64,000 bases of DNA from Vampirovibrionales bacterium (GTDB lineage: Bacteria > Cyanobacteriota > Vampirovibrionia > Vampirovibrionales > Vampirovibrionaceae): assembly GCA_029262635.1 (NCBI GenBank), contig JAJCZA010000012.1:1-64000 (forward strand). The letters run 5' to 3'. Made by a program: the position numbers and the translations under genes. Below the pieces are notes generated by a model that made no database searches, was not told where the DNA came from, and saw only the letters and a list, made by a program, of their open reading frames with translations. Of the stretch, positions 9,401 through 18,510 are shown piece after piece. Within the stretch, counting starts at the first letter, position 1. The number at the start of each line of letters is the position of its first letter.

Positions 9401-10762
9401 GTGCCCCCATCCAAACGTCCGGTTATTCCGGTTGAAAAACTTCAAGTAACGAAAAGTCGGATCCGGGAAATTTTGTATGGTGCGGATTTGTATAAATACA
9501 AAGGTCGAGTTACCAAATTGCAAGGTTTGCTGGTAGAAGCCCACTTGCCCAAGCTTAAGATTGGGGACTTATGCTTTATTGAGGCTGTGGATAGTGAACC
9601 CAAGGCTGCGGAAGTGGTTGCCTTCAAGGGCGATATCGCTCAGATGCTTCTGCTTTACGATGGGCAAGGTATTTCTCAAGGGAGTTGGGTTACCACCACA
9701 GGAAAACCCATTGAAATTCCGGTAGGTGACTTTCTCAGAGGCCGTTTAGTGAGCCCTCTATGTGAGCCCATGGACGGACGACCGCTGGATACGTCGCTGG
9801 CCAAAATTATTAGCGTGGACGCTTCGCCGCCGGATCCGCTGGATCGGCCTGTCATCTCTGAAAAGTTTTCCACTGGCGTGCGTGCCATTGATTCACTGTT
9901 GACCATGGGTGCTGGCCAACGAATGGGGCTTTTTGCCGGATCAGGGGTTGGGAAATCAACCTTGATGGGTATGATTGCTCGAAATTCGGATGCAGATATC
10001 AACGTAGTGGCCCTTATCGGAGAGCGGGGTCGAGAGGTCAAGGAGTTTATCGAGAACAGCCTCGGCGAGGAAGGTATGAAGCGTTCTGTGTTGGTGTGTT
10101 CTACTGGAGACCAGCCGCCGTTGATGCGAATGAAGTGCCTACAAACAGCGACGGCCATTGCAGAATATTTTCGAGATCAGGGAAATAAAGTGTTTATGAT
10201 GGCTGATACTGTAACCCGAGCGGCTATGTCAGGCCGTGAGGTGGGCCTGGCCATTGGTGAACCGCCAACGATGAAAGGGTATCCGCCGTCTATTTTTTCA
10301 TGGCTCCAGAAGGTACTGGAACGGTCGGGTGTGACCGAAAAAGGGTCGATTACGGCTTTATACACAGTATTAGTGGAAGGCGATGATATTAATGATCCAG
10401 TTTGTGATACGGTTCGAGGGATTATTGATGGTCACATCATGCTGTCTCGAAGGATTGCGGCCATGAATCACTGGCCTGCCATTGATGTTTTGCAGAGTGT
10501 TAGTCGATTGTTTACGGAAATTTCGGACAAGGAGCATATTCAATCGGCGGGAAAGATGCGAGAACTAATGGCCATCTATGCGGATGCCAAGGATTTGATT
10601 GATGTGGGTGCTTATGTTGCAGGCTCAAATCCGAAAATTGATACGGCTGTTGGTGTGATTAACGAGATTAATCATTTCCTTCAGCAGTCCGTAGGGGACA
10701 TTATCGAGATTGACGAAACCATTGACCGGCTAAAATCCATGATGGAACCGATTCAGATTTAG
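9401..10762 (+). CDS. FliI/YscN-type secretion ATPase
   Basis: Hexameric rotary-type ATPase that unfolds and feeds substrates into flagellar or injectisome type III export. The 453-residue protein has an N-terminal beta-barrel (to about 110), the Walker A GSGVGKST (about 180-187), GERGREVKEF with the catalytic Glu, Walker B VFMMADTVTR and the family-specific GEPPTMKGYPPS. These separate it from F1 and V-type subunits. GTG 9401 is preferred because GAGGTG sits upstream and the GTG is followed by family similarity. No export-gate, rod or needle gene is in the window, so whether it serves flagella or another type III-like system cannot be decided. It stands alone between bolA and coaX. Confidence 0.93.
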   Translation: MPPSKRPVIPVEKLQVTKSRIREILYGADLYKYKGRVTKLQGLLVEAHLPKLKIGDLCFIEAVDSEPKAAEVVAFKGDIAQMLLLYDGQGISQGSWVTTTGKPIEIPVGDFLRGRLVSPLCEPMDGRPLDTSLAKIISVDASPPDPLDRPVISEKFSTGVRAIDSLLTMGAGQRMGLFAGSGVGKSTLMGMIARNSDADINVVALIGERGREVKEFIENSLGEEGMKRSVLVCSTGDQPPLMRMKCLQTATAIAEYFRDQGNKVFMMADTVTRAAMSGREVGLAIGEPPTMKGYPPSIFSWLQKVLERSGVTEKGSITALYTVLVEGDDINDPVCDTVRGIIDGHIMLSRRIAAMNHWPAIDVLQSVSRLFTEISDKEHIQSAGKMRELMAIYADAKDLIDVGAYVAGSNPKIDTAVGVINEINHFLQQSVGDIIEIDETIDRLKSMMEPIQI

Positions 10763-10784
10763 CTATTTACTAATAGAACCAAAA

Positions 10785-11594
10785 TTACAGCCCTGATGAA
10801 GGTATGGTGTGCTTGTAGATGTGGTAAAGTCCTTTGATCGTAAGCCAAGGATCCACATGGTCCATTTTAAAAGCATAATCCGTCAATTTCTGAAACGGTT
10901 CGGCTAGCCCGCCGGTTCCCAAAATGAGAAATTCCATATCTGGGCGTTCAGCCTGAATCTGACGGATGGTTTCGGCGTATAGCCCGGCATAGCCTGCGCT
11001 TAACCCGGCCTGCAGGCACTGGCTGGTATTTTTTCCGAGAACGGATTCGGGCTTATACCATAGGACGTCATCAAGCCGGGCGGTCTTTTTAGCCAGAATA
11101 CCCCAAAATGTTTCCATTCCGGGCGTAATGACACCTCCTAAAAATTGTCCGGTTCGATCCACCAAATCAAAGGTGGTAGCCGTACCAAAATCCACGATTA
11201 ATGCATTTCTATCCGGGAATAAGTAATGGGCCGCGCAGACGTTGACCAGTCGATCTGGACCTAACTGTTCTACTGGATAACCGTTTAAGTCAATGGGGAT
11301 ACGTACGTTACCCCCAGGTGACACGGCAATCACATGAGATGTGTCGATATGAAACCGGTCGGTGATTGTTGGGATAATAGCCGCTTCCAGTTCTGGCACC
11401 ACGTTACAATAAGTCAGACCGTCCGGTGTTAACTCTTTGGGCAATTCGTGGGATAAAAAATGGTCAATCTGGGCGGTTACACGTTCTGGATAGCCTGTCT
11501 CAGTTTGAATGCGCCAAAAGTGAACCAGCCGACCAAGATCGAAGATTCCGACCTTAACGTTGGAATTTCCAATATCCAGGGCCAGTACTCGCAT
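10785..11594 (-). CDS. coaX: type III pantothenate kinase
   Basis: Catalyses the first step of CoA synthesis, ATP-dependent phosphorylation of pantothenate; CoaX is ASKHA-fold and resistant to CoA feedback. Motifs seen: N-terminal phosphate loop LALDIGNSNVKVG, GPDRLVNVCAAHY, the DFGTATTFDLVD segment and GGVITPG. At 269 residues it has the standard length. It starts at ATG 11594, 30 bases after the stop of the SRPBCC-domain gene, so the two are probably one operon. It converges with the ATPase gene with only 22 bases between the stops. Confidence 0.95.
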   Translation of the reverse strand: MRVLALDIGNSNVKVGIFDLGRLVHFWRIQTETGYPERVTAQIDHFLSHELPKELTPDGLTYCNVVPELEAAIIPTITDRFHIDTSHVIAVSPGGNVRIPIDLNGYPVEQLGPDRLVNVCAAHYLFPDRNALIVDFGTATTFDLVDRTGQFLGGVITPGMETFWGILAKKTARLDDVLWYKPESVLGKNTSQCLQAGLSAGYAGLYAETIRQIQAERPDMEFLILGTGGLAEPFQKLTDYAFKMDHVDPWLTIKGLYHIYKHTIPSSGL

Positions 11595-11624
11595 GATTTT
11601 AAGCCGTGTCCTTAAAAATAACGC

Positions 11625-12221
11625 CTATTTTTTCCCGATTAGACTTTTTTGGTGCTTCTTTTCTGAGCGGGAACGAACGGCAAGCAAGCCCTTTTCAACA
11701 TTTGATTTAAGGATACCATTGCTTCCAGGAATATTTACGCCAGAGTCTACCTTCAAGTTATAGACGACGACTGTTTTTGCTCCGTTTCCAGTGGCATATA
11801 ACCGGTAAGTCCCATCCATCTGTTTAAAGTCACCTGAAACTCGGTGAAGATTCAACTGGAGCGCTTTGGCGTTTTCATGAACCTGAACCTGATACTTATA
11901 GCTGGGCATAAAGCGTGAAATACTCATGTCCACGTCTAGCGTGCTAACAGAGCCTTTTTGGGACAGGACCTTACATTTTTTGTAACCGGGGATGAACGAG
12001 GCAATTTCGTTATAAGCGGTGAGCGTTTGCCAGACAAATTGTGGTGGGGCATTAACCGTCACTTTGGCGGAAACTTCTTTTAAATCGCCAACGGATTTAG
12101 TGACACGGACGCTCACATCCTTAGGTCCGGCGGCAAAGGCACTGCTGGGAACCGCAATAAAAATCAGACTAAGAAGTAAGCCGTAGATGAGTGTTTGTTG
12201 AAAGCGTTCAGAATAAGTCAT
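11625..12221 (-). CDS. exported START/SRPBCC-fold protein (polyketide cyclase-like)
   Basis: A roughly 198-residue protein with a clear signal peptide (LIYGLLLSLIFIAVPSSAFA) followed by a START-like domain (VSAKVTVNAPPQFVWQTLT, then DVDMSISRFMPSYKY and the VSGDFKQMDGTYRLY strand). Such domains bind hydrophobic ligands; this one would act outside the inner membrane. The ATG at 12221 is preferred; a TTG five codons earlier is possible. No ligand can be named. It sits just upstream of coaX on the same strand. Confidence 0.8.
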   Translation of the reverse strand: MTYSERFQQTLIYGLLLSLIFIAVPSSAFAAGPKDVSVRVTKSVGDLKEVSAKVTVNAPPQFVWQTLTAYNEIASFIPGYKKCKVLSQKGSVSTLDVDMSISRFMPSYKYQVQVHENAKALQLNLHRVSGDFKQMDGTYRLYATGNGAKTVVVYNLKVDSGVNIPGSNGILKSNVEKGLLAVRSRSEKKHQKSLIGKK

Positions 12222-12695
12222 AAAATTAAAACCCAAAATTAGTTCTCTTCCTTCGTTTTCCAGCGTTTTTTGTCGAGTGTATTTTGTGTTGTCTTCCTGC
12301 TACGTCGTTTAAAATGTGTTGGCCTGATTATATCTTATTAACAATGTAGCAAAATGCAAGATTATTTTTATCCGTCAAGCAATCTATTTTACCACGAATT
12401 TTAATGGGACGATTCATTGAACACGAGAGAGATCGGGATAAAAAGAGGTATTGTTCGGATGATTTGTTAGATAAAGTTAGACGGTAGATAAAATTAGTAT
12501 ATCTATAATATATAAAAACAAAGCGATGCCCTAAATTGTCGATAGAGCCAAAAAAGTTTATATTTTTTAACATTAGCGCTCGTTATCCCATAACGTGTTT
12601 TTGTGTTTTCCTTTCTCTCCTCTAAGTATCTGAACTTTTGGGGGGAGAAAGCTAAAAATCCCCCGAGGCTTAAGAACTCCGATTAAAATAAGAGC
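12222..12695. other. 474-bp AT-rich intergenic region before the cyclase gene
   Basis: Divergent promoter region without a convincing gene. It holds a TATAAT box at 12504-12509 on the plus strand without a good -35, a GGGGG/CCCCC inverted repeat (12641-12645 and 12660-12664) with a 14-base loop about 30 bases before the cyclase start, and TAAAAT at 12684-12689 only 6 bases before the ATG. A short minus-strand open frame at 12328-12573 looks non-coding. Confidence 0.5.
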
Positions 12696-15656
12696 ATGAA
12701 AATCAATTTTTTTGATGGATGGATCGAACAGCACTTTTCGGAACACGTTGGATTAATACATAAATATGGCGAGCGTCTGCTGTATCTTGCCATGATTATC
12801 GGGATTGCGAGTCTGGTCTATCTGGTCCTGATACCCGCCAATATGTTTGCTCATACGGAAAACACGATTCTGGACACACTGATCCGGGAGCGGGCGACAG
12901 GAGAAAACATTCGAAGCGTCAGGATACCTGCCTCCGAGGATATTATCTTCCTTTCGATGGATAATGAAACTCTGGCTTACGGGCGGAATAACCCAGAAAT
13001 TGGCATTGTGGAAAAGCGTGTTTTGCCACGGCGTTATGTGGCAAAGATCATCGATTACCTTCGGGAAGAAGGGGCTAAAGCCATTGTCTTTGACGTGGAG
13101 TTTAAGGGGAGTCAGGGTGAGGAAAATGATGGGCCGCTGGCCGAGGCCATGAGTAAAGTACCGAAAGATAAGCTTTTTCTAGCTCTTCGAACCGACGCCC
13201 AACTGATTAAAAATCTGGATTCACTCAAGGAGCAAAGTCCGCAGAACAACCGTTTCCTTTTGAACCATTTGGTTTACCCTCAGGTTGTTTTACCTTACGA
13301 ACGGGTTAGCCAAGTATTGAATAAAATAGTTCGCCTGTCTGGTCAGCCTTTTTACAGTGTCGTTTCGCCTGTTTTTATGTTTGTGGCGTTTGAACCTGTT
13401 CCACGGTTTTACCCCTACCCGACGTCGAGACTCGTTCCTGCTCGAACCAGCGTGTTTCCCTACCCAGAAACATTTCGTCTGCAGGCGCTTCCCCATGTGT
13501 ACCGTCCGTTGTCTGAGAAGGCACAGGTTTATAAAAAACGGCGAAAAGAGAAAAAGATTTTAGGCGGGACGGATCTGTTTGCTTTTATTACTAAATATTA
13601 CTATCAAAAGCAGGTCTGCCTAAAAGAAAACTATCAGAAGCAGTATCAAAGCACTACCGCTTACCTGGAACTTTTAAAAGCCAACCGGCTTGATGTGCGG
13701 TTTCCGGTACGACTGGATCCCTGGACTGAAAGTACGTACTCTTACTGTTGGGCGGATACGATTGAAAAAGCATTGCACTCAAGCGGCTTTCATATTGGGG
13801 TGACCAGTGTGGAGTACGATGATGATCAGTTTGATCGAAAAACCCCGCTTCTCTACAAAATTTATGATGATGTGTCCTACACCTATTTAGGGGTTCGAGC
13901 GGCCCTTAGTCTTTTAAATCCTGAGAAAATAATACTGACCCCTGATTATTTTCAGGTGGACGAACGAAAGATTCCGATGGTAAAGCCGCCATCCAGTATT
14001 ATTAACTGGCGAAGTGCCGATAACCTAGTGGAAAATCTAAATCTGCGCGGGAACTTGGAACATTATTATAAGGCTCAGCTGTTATTCCCCTATGCTCGGC
14101 TCAATACAATACTTCCGAAGGGCTTCCAAATTCAACTCCTGCCCTATGCGGAGTACGCCTTTTTGCCCCGGACGAAAGAGTCGTTTTATGAGCCGGAACG
14201 TCTGCTAAATTTGTGGACTCAGCTTAATACTCCCTGGGAGAATACAGGGGAAACCGCACGCAACGCAAAGGTGGCGTTTTTTAGCCCCTATCGTAATTTT
14301 TACCGAAACATTTACGAACAGAAGGCTCTATGGCCGATTCATCCAACCGAACTTTCTCGCCCGCAAAAGAGGACGGCCCATGAACTGTCTGGGCATCTTT
14401 ATCGACGAGTCTCCATTAGTCAGGTTCTTCAGCAAATCGGAATCAAAGGACAGAAAGCGATTGATCAGGAACGACACCAGCTTGAGCAGACCGGTGTTGG
14501 TAGCAAAATTTGGCGGATACGAGGAAACCCTATTAGTGGCGAATTTTCGTTTAAAGATAAAATCGTTATCTATGGCGATGCGCTGGCTGATATCCACCGA
14601 ACCCCTATGGGGGTTATCTATGGCCCTGAGGTGGTTGCCACTGTAACGGACATGATCCTTCATGATACGATGTTCATCCAATTTACCCCACTGCCGGTTA
14701 CAATTTTAATTGTTCTGGTTTTTTCCCTGATGGCGAGCTTTTTTCCCCTGACCTTTGATGATTTGCCGATTGCGCTGGGAGCCAGTGTGTTTATTGCCAT
14801 TGCTTATTGCACTTCGTCGTTAGCCGTGTTTATGTTTTTAGGCTACTACACGCCGTTTATTTTGCCGGTACTGTGTATGACAGTGGCGTTGGTCGGATCC
14901 ACATTATGGCGCTATGTGGTTCTGGATAAGGAAAGCCGGGATTTGACCCAGGCTTTTGGGCGATATGTTTCTCCTCAGTTAATGGATGAAATTCAGTCGA
15001 ACCCTGGTGGGGCCATGGAAAACCTGAAAGGAAGCAAAAAAGAATTAACCGTTCTCTTTTCGGACTTAAAAGGGTTCACCAGTACATTTGAAAACGAAGA
15101 CCCCGAAACCATGGTGGAACAACTCAACGAATATTTTGACGTGATGACCAATATTATTCTGGCCAATAAAGGAACCTATGATAAATATATGGGGGACGCT
15201 ATCATGGCCTTTTTTGGAGCCCCCGCAGAATTTGAGGACCATGCGTTTTACGCAGCCAAGTCTGCTGTTGAGATGTGTGATGCTCTGATTGATTTGAACA
15301 AAAAGTGGGTAAAAGAAGGCAAGAGCGAGTTGGGGTTAGGTGTGGGGCTGAGTACGGGATTAATGTTTGTGGGGAATTTTGGATCTGAAAGGGTCAAGAA
15401 TTTTACGGTGATGGGCAGTGCCGTTAATCTGGGTGCCCGGCTGGAAGCCTATACCCGGCAAGCCGGTATGGATATTGTCATTAGCAAGGAAACCATGGCG
15501 CAGTGCGGTAACCTGGTTGTGGTCAATAATCTGGGCCTTATTGAGGTGAAAGGGTTTAGCAAGCCGGTGGAAGTCTACGGCTTGGTGGATCTTTCAGAAG
15601 AGGCTAAAATGGCTTATTACGAAGGTTATAGCGACTTCTATTCATCTGAGTACTAG
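12696..15656 (+). CDS. CHASE2-domain membrane adenylate/guanylate cyclase
   Basis: Sensor cyclase that makes cyclic AMP (or cGMP) on receiving an extracytoplasmic signal. Layout of the 986 residues: N-terminal TM (about 27-50), a very long periplasmic CHASE2-type region (about 55-665, with FLSMDNET and AKAIVFDVEF typical of its start and DKIVIYGDALADIHRTPMG near its end), three TMs (about 667-738) and a class III cyclase domain from about 780. Catalytic features: first metal Asp in FSDLKGFT, second in YMGDAIMAFFG, and the Asn/Arg pair in GSAVNLGARLE. The NFTVMG stretch fits adenylate cyclase. The periplasmic region carries a long extra insert, so the protein is bigger than most CHASE2 cyclases. 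No Shine-Dalgarno site precedes the ATG. Confidence 0.92.
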   Translation: MKINFFDGWIEQHFSEHVGLIHKYGERLLYLAMIIGIASLVYLVLIPANMFAHTENTILDTLIRERATGENIRSVRIPASEDIIFLSMDNETLAYGRNNPEIGIVEKRVLPRRYVAKIIDYLREEGAKAIVFDVEFKGSQGEENDGPLAEAMSKVPKDKLFLALRTDAQLIKNLDSLKEQSPQNNRFLLNHLVYPQVVLPYERVSQVLNKIVRLSGQPFYSVVSPVFMFVAFEPVPRFYPYPTSRLVPARTSVFPYPETFRLQALPHVYRPLSEKAQVYKKRRKEKKILGGTDLFAFITKYYYQKQVCLKENYQKQYQSTTAYLELLKANRLDVRFPVRLDPWTESTYSYCWADTIEKALHSSGFHIGVTSVEYDDDQFDRKTPLLYKIYDDVSYTYLGVRAALSLLNPEKIILTPDYFQVDERKIPMVKPPSSIINWRSADNLVENLNLRGNLEHYYKAQLLFPYARLNTILPKGFQIQLLPYAEYAFLPRTKESFYEPERLLNLWTQLNTPWENTGETARNAKVAFFSPYRNFYRNIYEQKALWPIHPTELSRPQKRTAHELSGHLYRRVSISQVLQQIGIKGQKAIDQERHQLEQTGVGSKIWRIRGNPISGEFSFKDKIVIYGDALADIHRTPMGVIYGPEVVATVTDMILHDTMFIQFTPLPVTILIVLVFSLMASFFPLTFDDLPIALGASVFIAIAYCTSSLAVFMFLGYYTPFILPVLCMTVALVGSTLWRYVVLDKESRDLTQAFGRYVSPQLMDEIQSNPGGAMENLKGSKKELTVLFSDLKGFTSTFENEDPETMVEQLNEYFDVMTNIILANKGTYDKYMGDAIMAFFGAPAEFEDHAFYAAKSAVEMCDALIDLNKKWVKEGKSELGLGVGLSTGLMFVGNFGSERVKNFTVMGSAVNLGARLEAYTRQAGMDIVISKETMAQCGNLVVVNNLGLIEVKGFSKPVEVYGLVDLSEEAKMAYYEGYSDFYSSEY

Positions 15657-15670
15657 GCGGTACAGCGTTT

Positions 15671-15949
15671 CTATTTTTTAGGAACAGAAGAAATGAGGAG
15701 TCGCAGGTGATTTTGGATAGCCTGCTCGAATAGAGAAGCCCATCCTTCCTTTTCGGGGGTAACGTGTTGTTCAAAGACTAAGGTTAATTCCGCTTCATCA
15801 TCCCACTGACCGTTAGGGGCGAAGACGGGTATCAGTTGAATAGTACGAATATTGACGTTAAATCGGCAGAACAATTGGAGAAGGTCAGAAAGCCACTTGC
15901 TGTGGATAACTCCTCGGCATTGCAGGCTCTGTTTCTCACGTGATAACAC
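15671..15949 (-). CDS. small hypothetical protein at the end of the LCP operon
   Basis: A 92-residue protein with no family I recognise. It has a mixed alpha/beta composition (FNVNIRTIQLIPVFAP, EAELTLVFEQHV) and no signal peptide. It starts with GTG 15949, 8 bases after the stop of the preceding gene, without an obvious Shine-Dalgarno site, and is the third gene of the minus-strand LCP operon. Its stop is 14 bases from the cyclase stop. It is kept because of operon position and lack of overlap. Confidence 0.6.
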   Translation of the reverse strand: MLSREKQSLQCRGVIHSKWLSDLLQLFCRFNVNIRTIQLIPVFAPNGQWDDEAELTLVFEQHVTPEKEGWASLFEQAIQNHLRLLISSVPKK

Positions 15950-15957
15950 GGAACCGT

Positions 15958-16803
15958 CTACTCAACGAGTTGTAATTTTTGGGTGAAGCCCATCTTCTGG
16001 AGCAGTTCATAGGACTTTAACCCTAAGTCGCCCCGAGGCTGAGATTTGATGACCTCAATTAGCATCTTGATGGCTTGGCGGTGTTCGCCTTCTTCGATGT
16101 AGATTCGTCCCATTTGAAAAAAAGCTTTATCCCGCATTTTAGCGAATTCCAGTGCCACCTGTTTTTCCAGTTCGGCTTGAACGCGTGCGGAACCCACATC
16201 GTTGAGAACCTTATAAAGGCCAATATGCGCCTCAGTGGACTCAATAAGCCATTCTTTTAAAGGGACCAGCTTTGATTTAGCAGTGTAGATCTGCTTTTTT
16301 TCAATCAGTTCGGCTGTTTCATTTAGTCGTTTTTGAGCATCCGCAATCCCCAATGGGTTTTTGGGGTCATCCATAGAAGGGAGCGATTGAGGAGGGTTTT
16401 CGTTACTGACCTCAGCATTGTCAACTTTGGGGTTGGCAAGTTTAGGCTGGGTTAATAGAGGAGGACGACCGGTTTGGGTTCGGGTCTTTTGGGGTGCTGG
16501 AGCCGTGTTCTTTTTCTTGCGTTTAATGGTATCAAATTGGCCAGGCATGCCTGCACCTCGTCTGACTTCCTCGTACTCCTCTTCTTTAGCGGAGGCCTCT
16601 CCCTCTTGGGGGAGGAACATTTTCCCGAATTTTTCTTTAAGAACCTCCATCTTGCCGCCTTCGGGCACTTCTTTTTCTTTCGGTGCCGGTGGACCCAGTT
16701 GGGAAAAAGCGAACATTGGAGCCAGCCCTGCGGTGCCTAAAAGGGCTATCGACGCTAACATAAAAGCGATGGTCAACTGTTTCAATACGGGATGGATTAT
16801 CAT
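15958..16803 (-). CDS. secreted protein with C-terminal helical (TPR-like) region
   Basis: A 281-residue protein. The N-terminus is a signal peptide (LTIAFMLASIALLGTAGLAPMFA), then a Pro/Lys/Glu-rich low-complexity linker to about residue 150, then a helical domain with TPR-like units (FFQMGRIYIEEGEHRQAIKML). It probably sits in the periplasm. Its ATG overlaps the LCP stop as ATGA, with GGAG about 10 bases upstream, so translation is coupled. A role in cell-wall work with the LCP enzyme is an inference from this coupling. Confidence 0.75.
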   Translation of the reverse strand: MIIHPVLKQLTIAFMLASIALLGTAGLAPMFAFSQLGPPAPKEKEVPEGGKMEVLKEKFGKMFLPQEGEASAKEEEYEEVRRGAGMPGQFDTIKRKKKNTAPAPQKTRTQTGRPPLLTQPKLANPKVDNAEVSNENPPQSLPSMDDPKNPLGIADAQKRLNETAELIEKKQIYTAKSKLVPLKEWLIESTEAHIGLYKVLNDVGSARVQAELEKQVALEFAKMRDKAFFQMGRIYIEEGEHRQAIKMLIEVIKSQPRGDLGLKSYELLQKMGFTQKLQLVE

Positions 16804-18203
16804 TGTGTTTTACTCCTGCTCATCTCGTCTCCGATAATTATGGTGTAATCCTCAATGGAACTACAAGCGTTCATTTCAAATGTAGTGCCTACAGGGGCAA
16901 AGATCAAGCGAGCTTTTTTAAATCGCCGATGCGCTTTGCGAAGTTGGTTGGTAGAGCCATCGTTAACCCGTCGGGTATGTTCCACGATTTGGGTTGATCT
17001 GTTTTCCCGGGTGGTTTGACACACGACTTTAAAACGGAGATCAGATTCGATGGAGTCGATCAGGGGGTCCAGCTCTTCTTCAAAGCCAGGGGGATAAAAG
17101 ACACCAATTTTTAAAGGGCTTTCTTCAGTAACCTCTCCAACAGGGCCTGGGTTATCCAGAAGCAGGCGATCCAAAACCAGTTCGGCTGATGATGGGCTGA
17201 TAATCCAGTAACTGATTCCCGTTCTGGAAGGATGGCCGGGCAGTGTGGCGACCCGGATATGATCCATGTCTAAATCCTTGCCAAACCATGCCAGCTTCAT
17301 CAATGTCGGAGTTGGCAAATCGGTATCAATATATTTTGAGCCGGTTTGAACTAGTGCCGGGATGCGAGTCAGCATCCACGGGTCCTTAAACTTTCGGGCT
17401 AATGCAGAAAGGAAGGTCTGTTGCCGACGTACCCGACCAATATCGCCCAAGGCATCGTGCCGAAATCTCAAGTAACCCTCGGCTTGCTCGCCGTTCATTG
17501 TGTAGTAGCCTTTGTCAAAATTAATGCTCAGCTTGGCGGTGCGATCCGTATATTTCATAGGCTTTTCTACGTAGACTTTCACGCCCCCGATAGCGTCAAC
17601 CACTTCTCGAATACCCTGTGAGTTAATAACGACATAATTGTCAATGGGGATACCAAAAGAGTTTTCAATAGTGGAAACAGCTAGCTTTGCTCCACCGTAG
17701 GCATAGGCGGCATTAATTTTATCAATACCCTGACCTTTCCCGATAAACACTTTGCTATCTCTTGGAATAGAGACAATGGAAACCGTGTTTTTATCGGGGC
17801 TAACCCGAACAAGCATCATGCTATCGGTTCGCACACCTTCAAAGCTGTTTGGGTTATGGCTGTCGTAGTTAGAGTCAACGCCCATCACGAGTAATACCAT
17901 TTCAGGCGGCGGGCCTGGAGATTTTGGTGCCTCAATGGTAATGGTCTTACCGTTGGTGCCAGGAACCGGGATCTGTAAATCCGGGATATCTATAAAATAG
18001 CCAATACCGAAAAACAGGGCGACGCTTAGTGCTACGGCGGAAAATATTAAGAGAGGTAGACGAGACGGTTTGTCTGATGGGTTGCCCGCAGGGTGAAGCC
18101 GCTCAATACCCTTCCCCTTATTATTTAGGGGTTGATGCGATGGTGGTAGAGGCGGGTTTGAATCGCTATTGTTATCGGAGGGTTTATCCACGCTGGTGTC
18201 CAT
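16800..18203 (-). CDS. LytR-CpsA-Psr (LCP) family glycopolymer transferase
   Basis: LCP enzymes attach polyprenyl-linked glycopolymers to peptidoglycan or, in some groups, transfer related polymers. The 467-residue protein has a cytosolic Pro/Ser-rich N-terminus, one TM (about 49-71) and an LCP domain (about 103-260) with MGVDSN, RTDSMM, VSIPRDSKV, INAAYAYGG and the RFRHDALGDIGRVRRQQ block that binds the lipid phosphate. A C-terminal LytR_C domain follows (about 365-455, IGVFYPPGF to AGTTF-like end). It heads a three-gene minus-strand operon. No strong Shine-Dalgarno site is seen. The acceptor and polymer cannot be inferred. Confidence 0.92.
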   Translation of the reverse strand: MDTSVDKPSDNNSDSNPPLPPSHQPLNNKGKGIERLHPAGNPSDKPSRLPLLIFSAVALSVALFFGIGYFIDIPDLQIPVPGTNGKTITIEAPKSPGPPPEMVLLVMGVDSNYDSHNPNSFEGVRTDSMMLVRVSPDKNTVSIVSIPRDSKVFIGKGQGIDKINAAYAYGGAKLAVSTIENSFGIPIDNYVVINSQGIREVVDAIGGVKVYVEKPMKYTDRTAKLSINFDKGYYTMNGEQAEGYLRFRHDALGDIGRVRRQQTFLSALARKFKDPWMLTRIPALVQTGSKYIDTDLPTPTLMKLAWFGKDLDMDHIRVATLPGHPSRTGISYWIISPSSAELVLDRLLLDNPGPVGEVTEESPLKIGVFYPPGFEEELDPLIDSIESDLRFKVVCQTTRENRSTQIVEHTRRVNDGSTNQLRKAHRRFKKARLIFAPVGTTFEMNACSSIEDYTIIIGDEMSRSKTQ

Positions 18204-18510
18204 GGGTTAACTTGATGAAAGAGTGTTCGACTATCAATGGAGGAGGGGGTAAATCTACAGTATACTCATTGATGTATACTGTTAAAAGGAACAAAATGAG
18301 AAGCCCTGATAGTCCGACTGATTTAGCGTATTATGGGCCAGACGGCATTATTTTTCAATGGATTGCAATGTTTCTCATCGGTACAGACAGATAAACCATT
18401 TAAAATTTAAAACTGAAGAACTTTGGAACGTTGCCGATAGGCTGTAAAAGGATTAGGCTGTGTTTATATGGATGACATGATGATGCTTAAGAACTGCTGA
18501 GTATAGGCGA
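18204..18510. other. intergenic region between LCP operon and TPR gene
   Basis: About 300 bases holding the inverted repeat at 18257-18282 and the divergent promoters. Right of the repeat an ATG at 18296 with AAAAGGA upstream opens a 32-residue frame ending at 18394 (starting MRSPDSPTDL); this may be a micro-protein or chance. Nothing else is recognisable. Confidence 0.35.
18257..18282. promoter_or_regulatory. perfect 9-bp inverted repeat, operator-like
   Basis: ACAGTATAC (18257-18265) and GTATACTGT (18274-18282) are perfect inverted arms separated by 8 bases. The site lies about 55 bases upstream of the LCP start. Its arms include TATACT, close to a -10 hexamer, on both strands, so a dimeric repressor bound here would cover the promoter. 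The regulator is unknown. Confidence 0.5.

Noticed and set aside
12328-12573. Minus-strand 81-codon frame in the cyclase upstream region
   Set aside because: Very AT-rich, no ribosome-binding site, composition unlike neighbouring genes.
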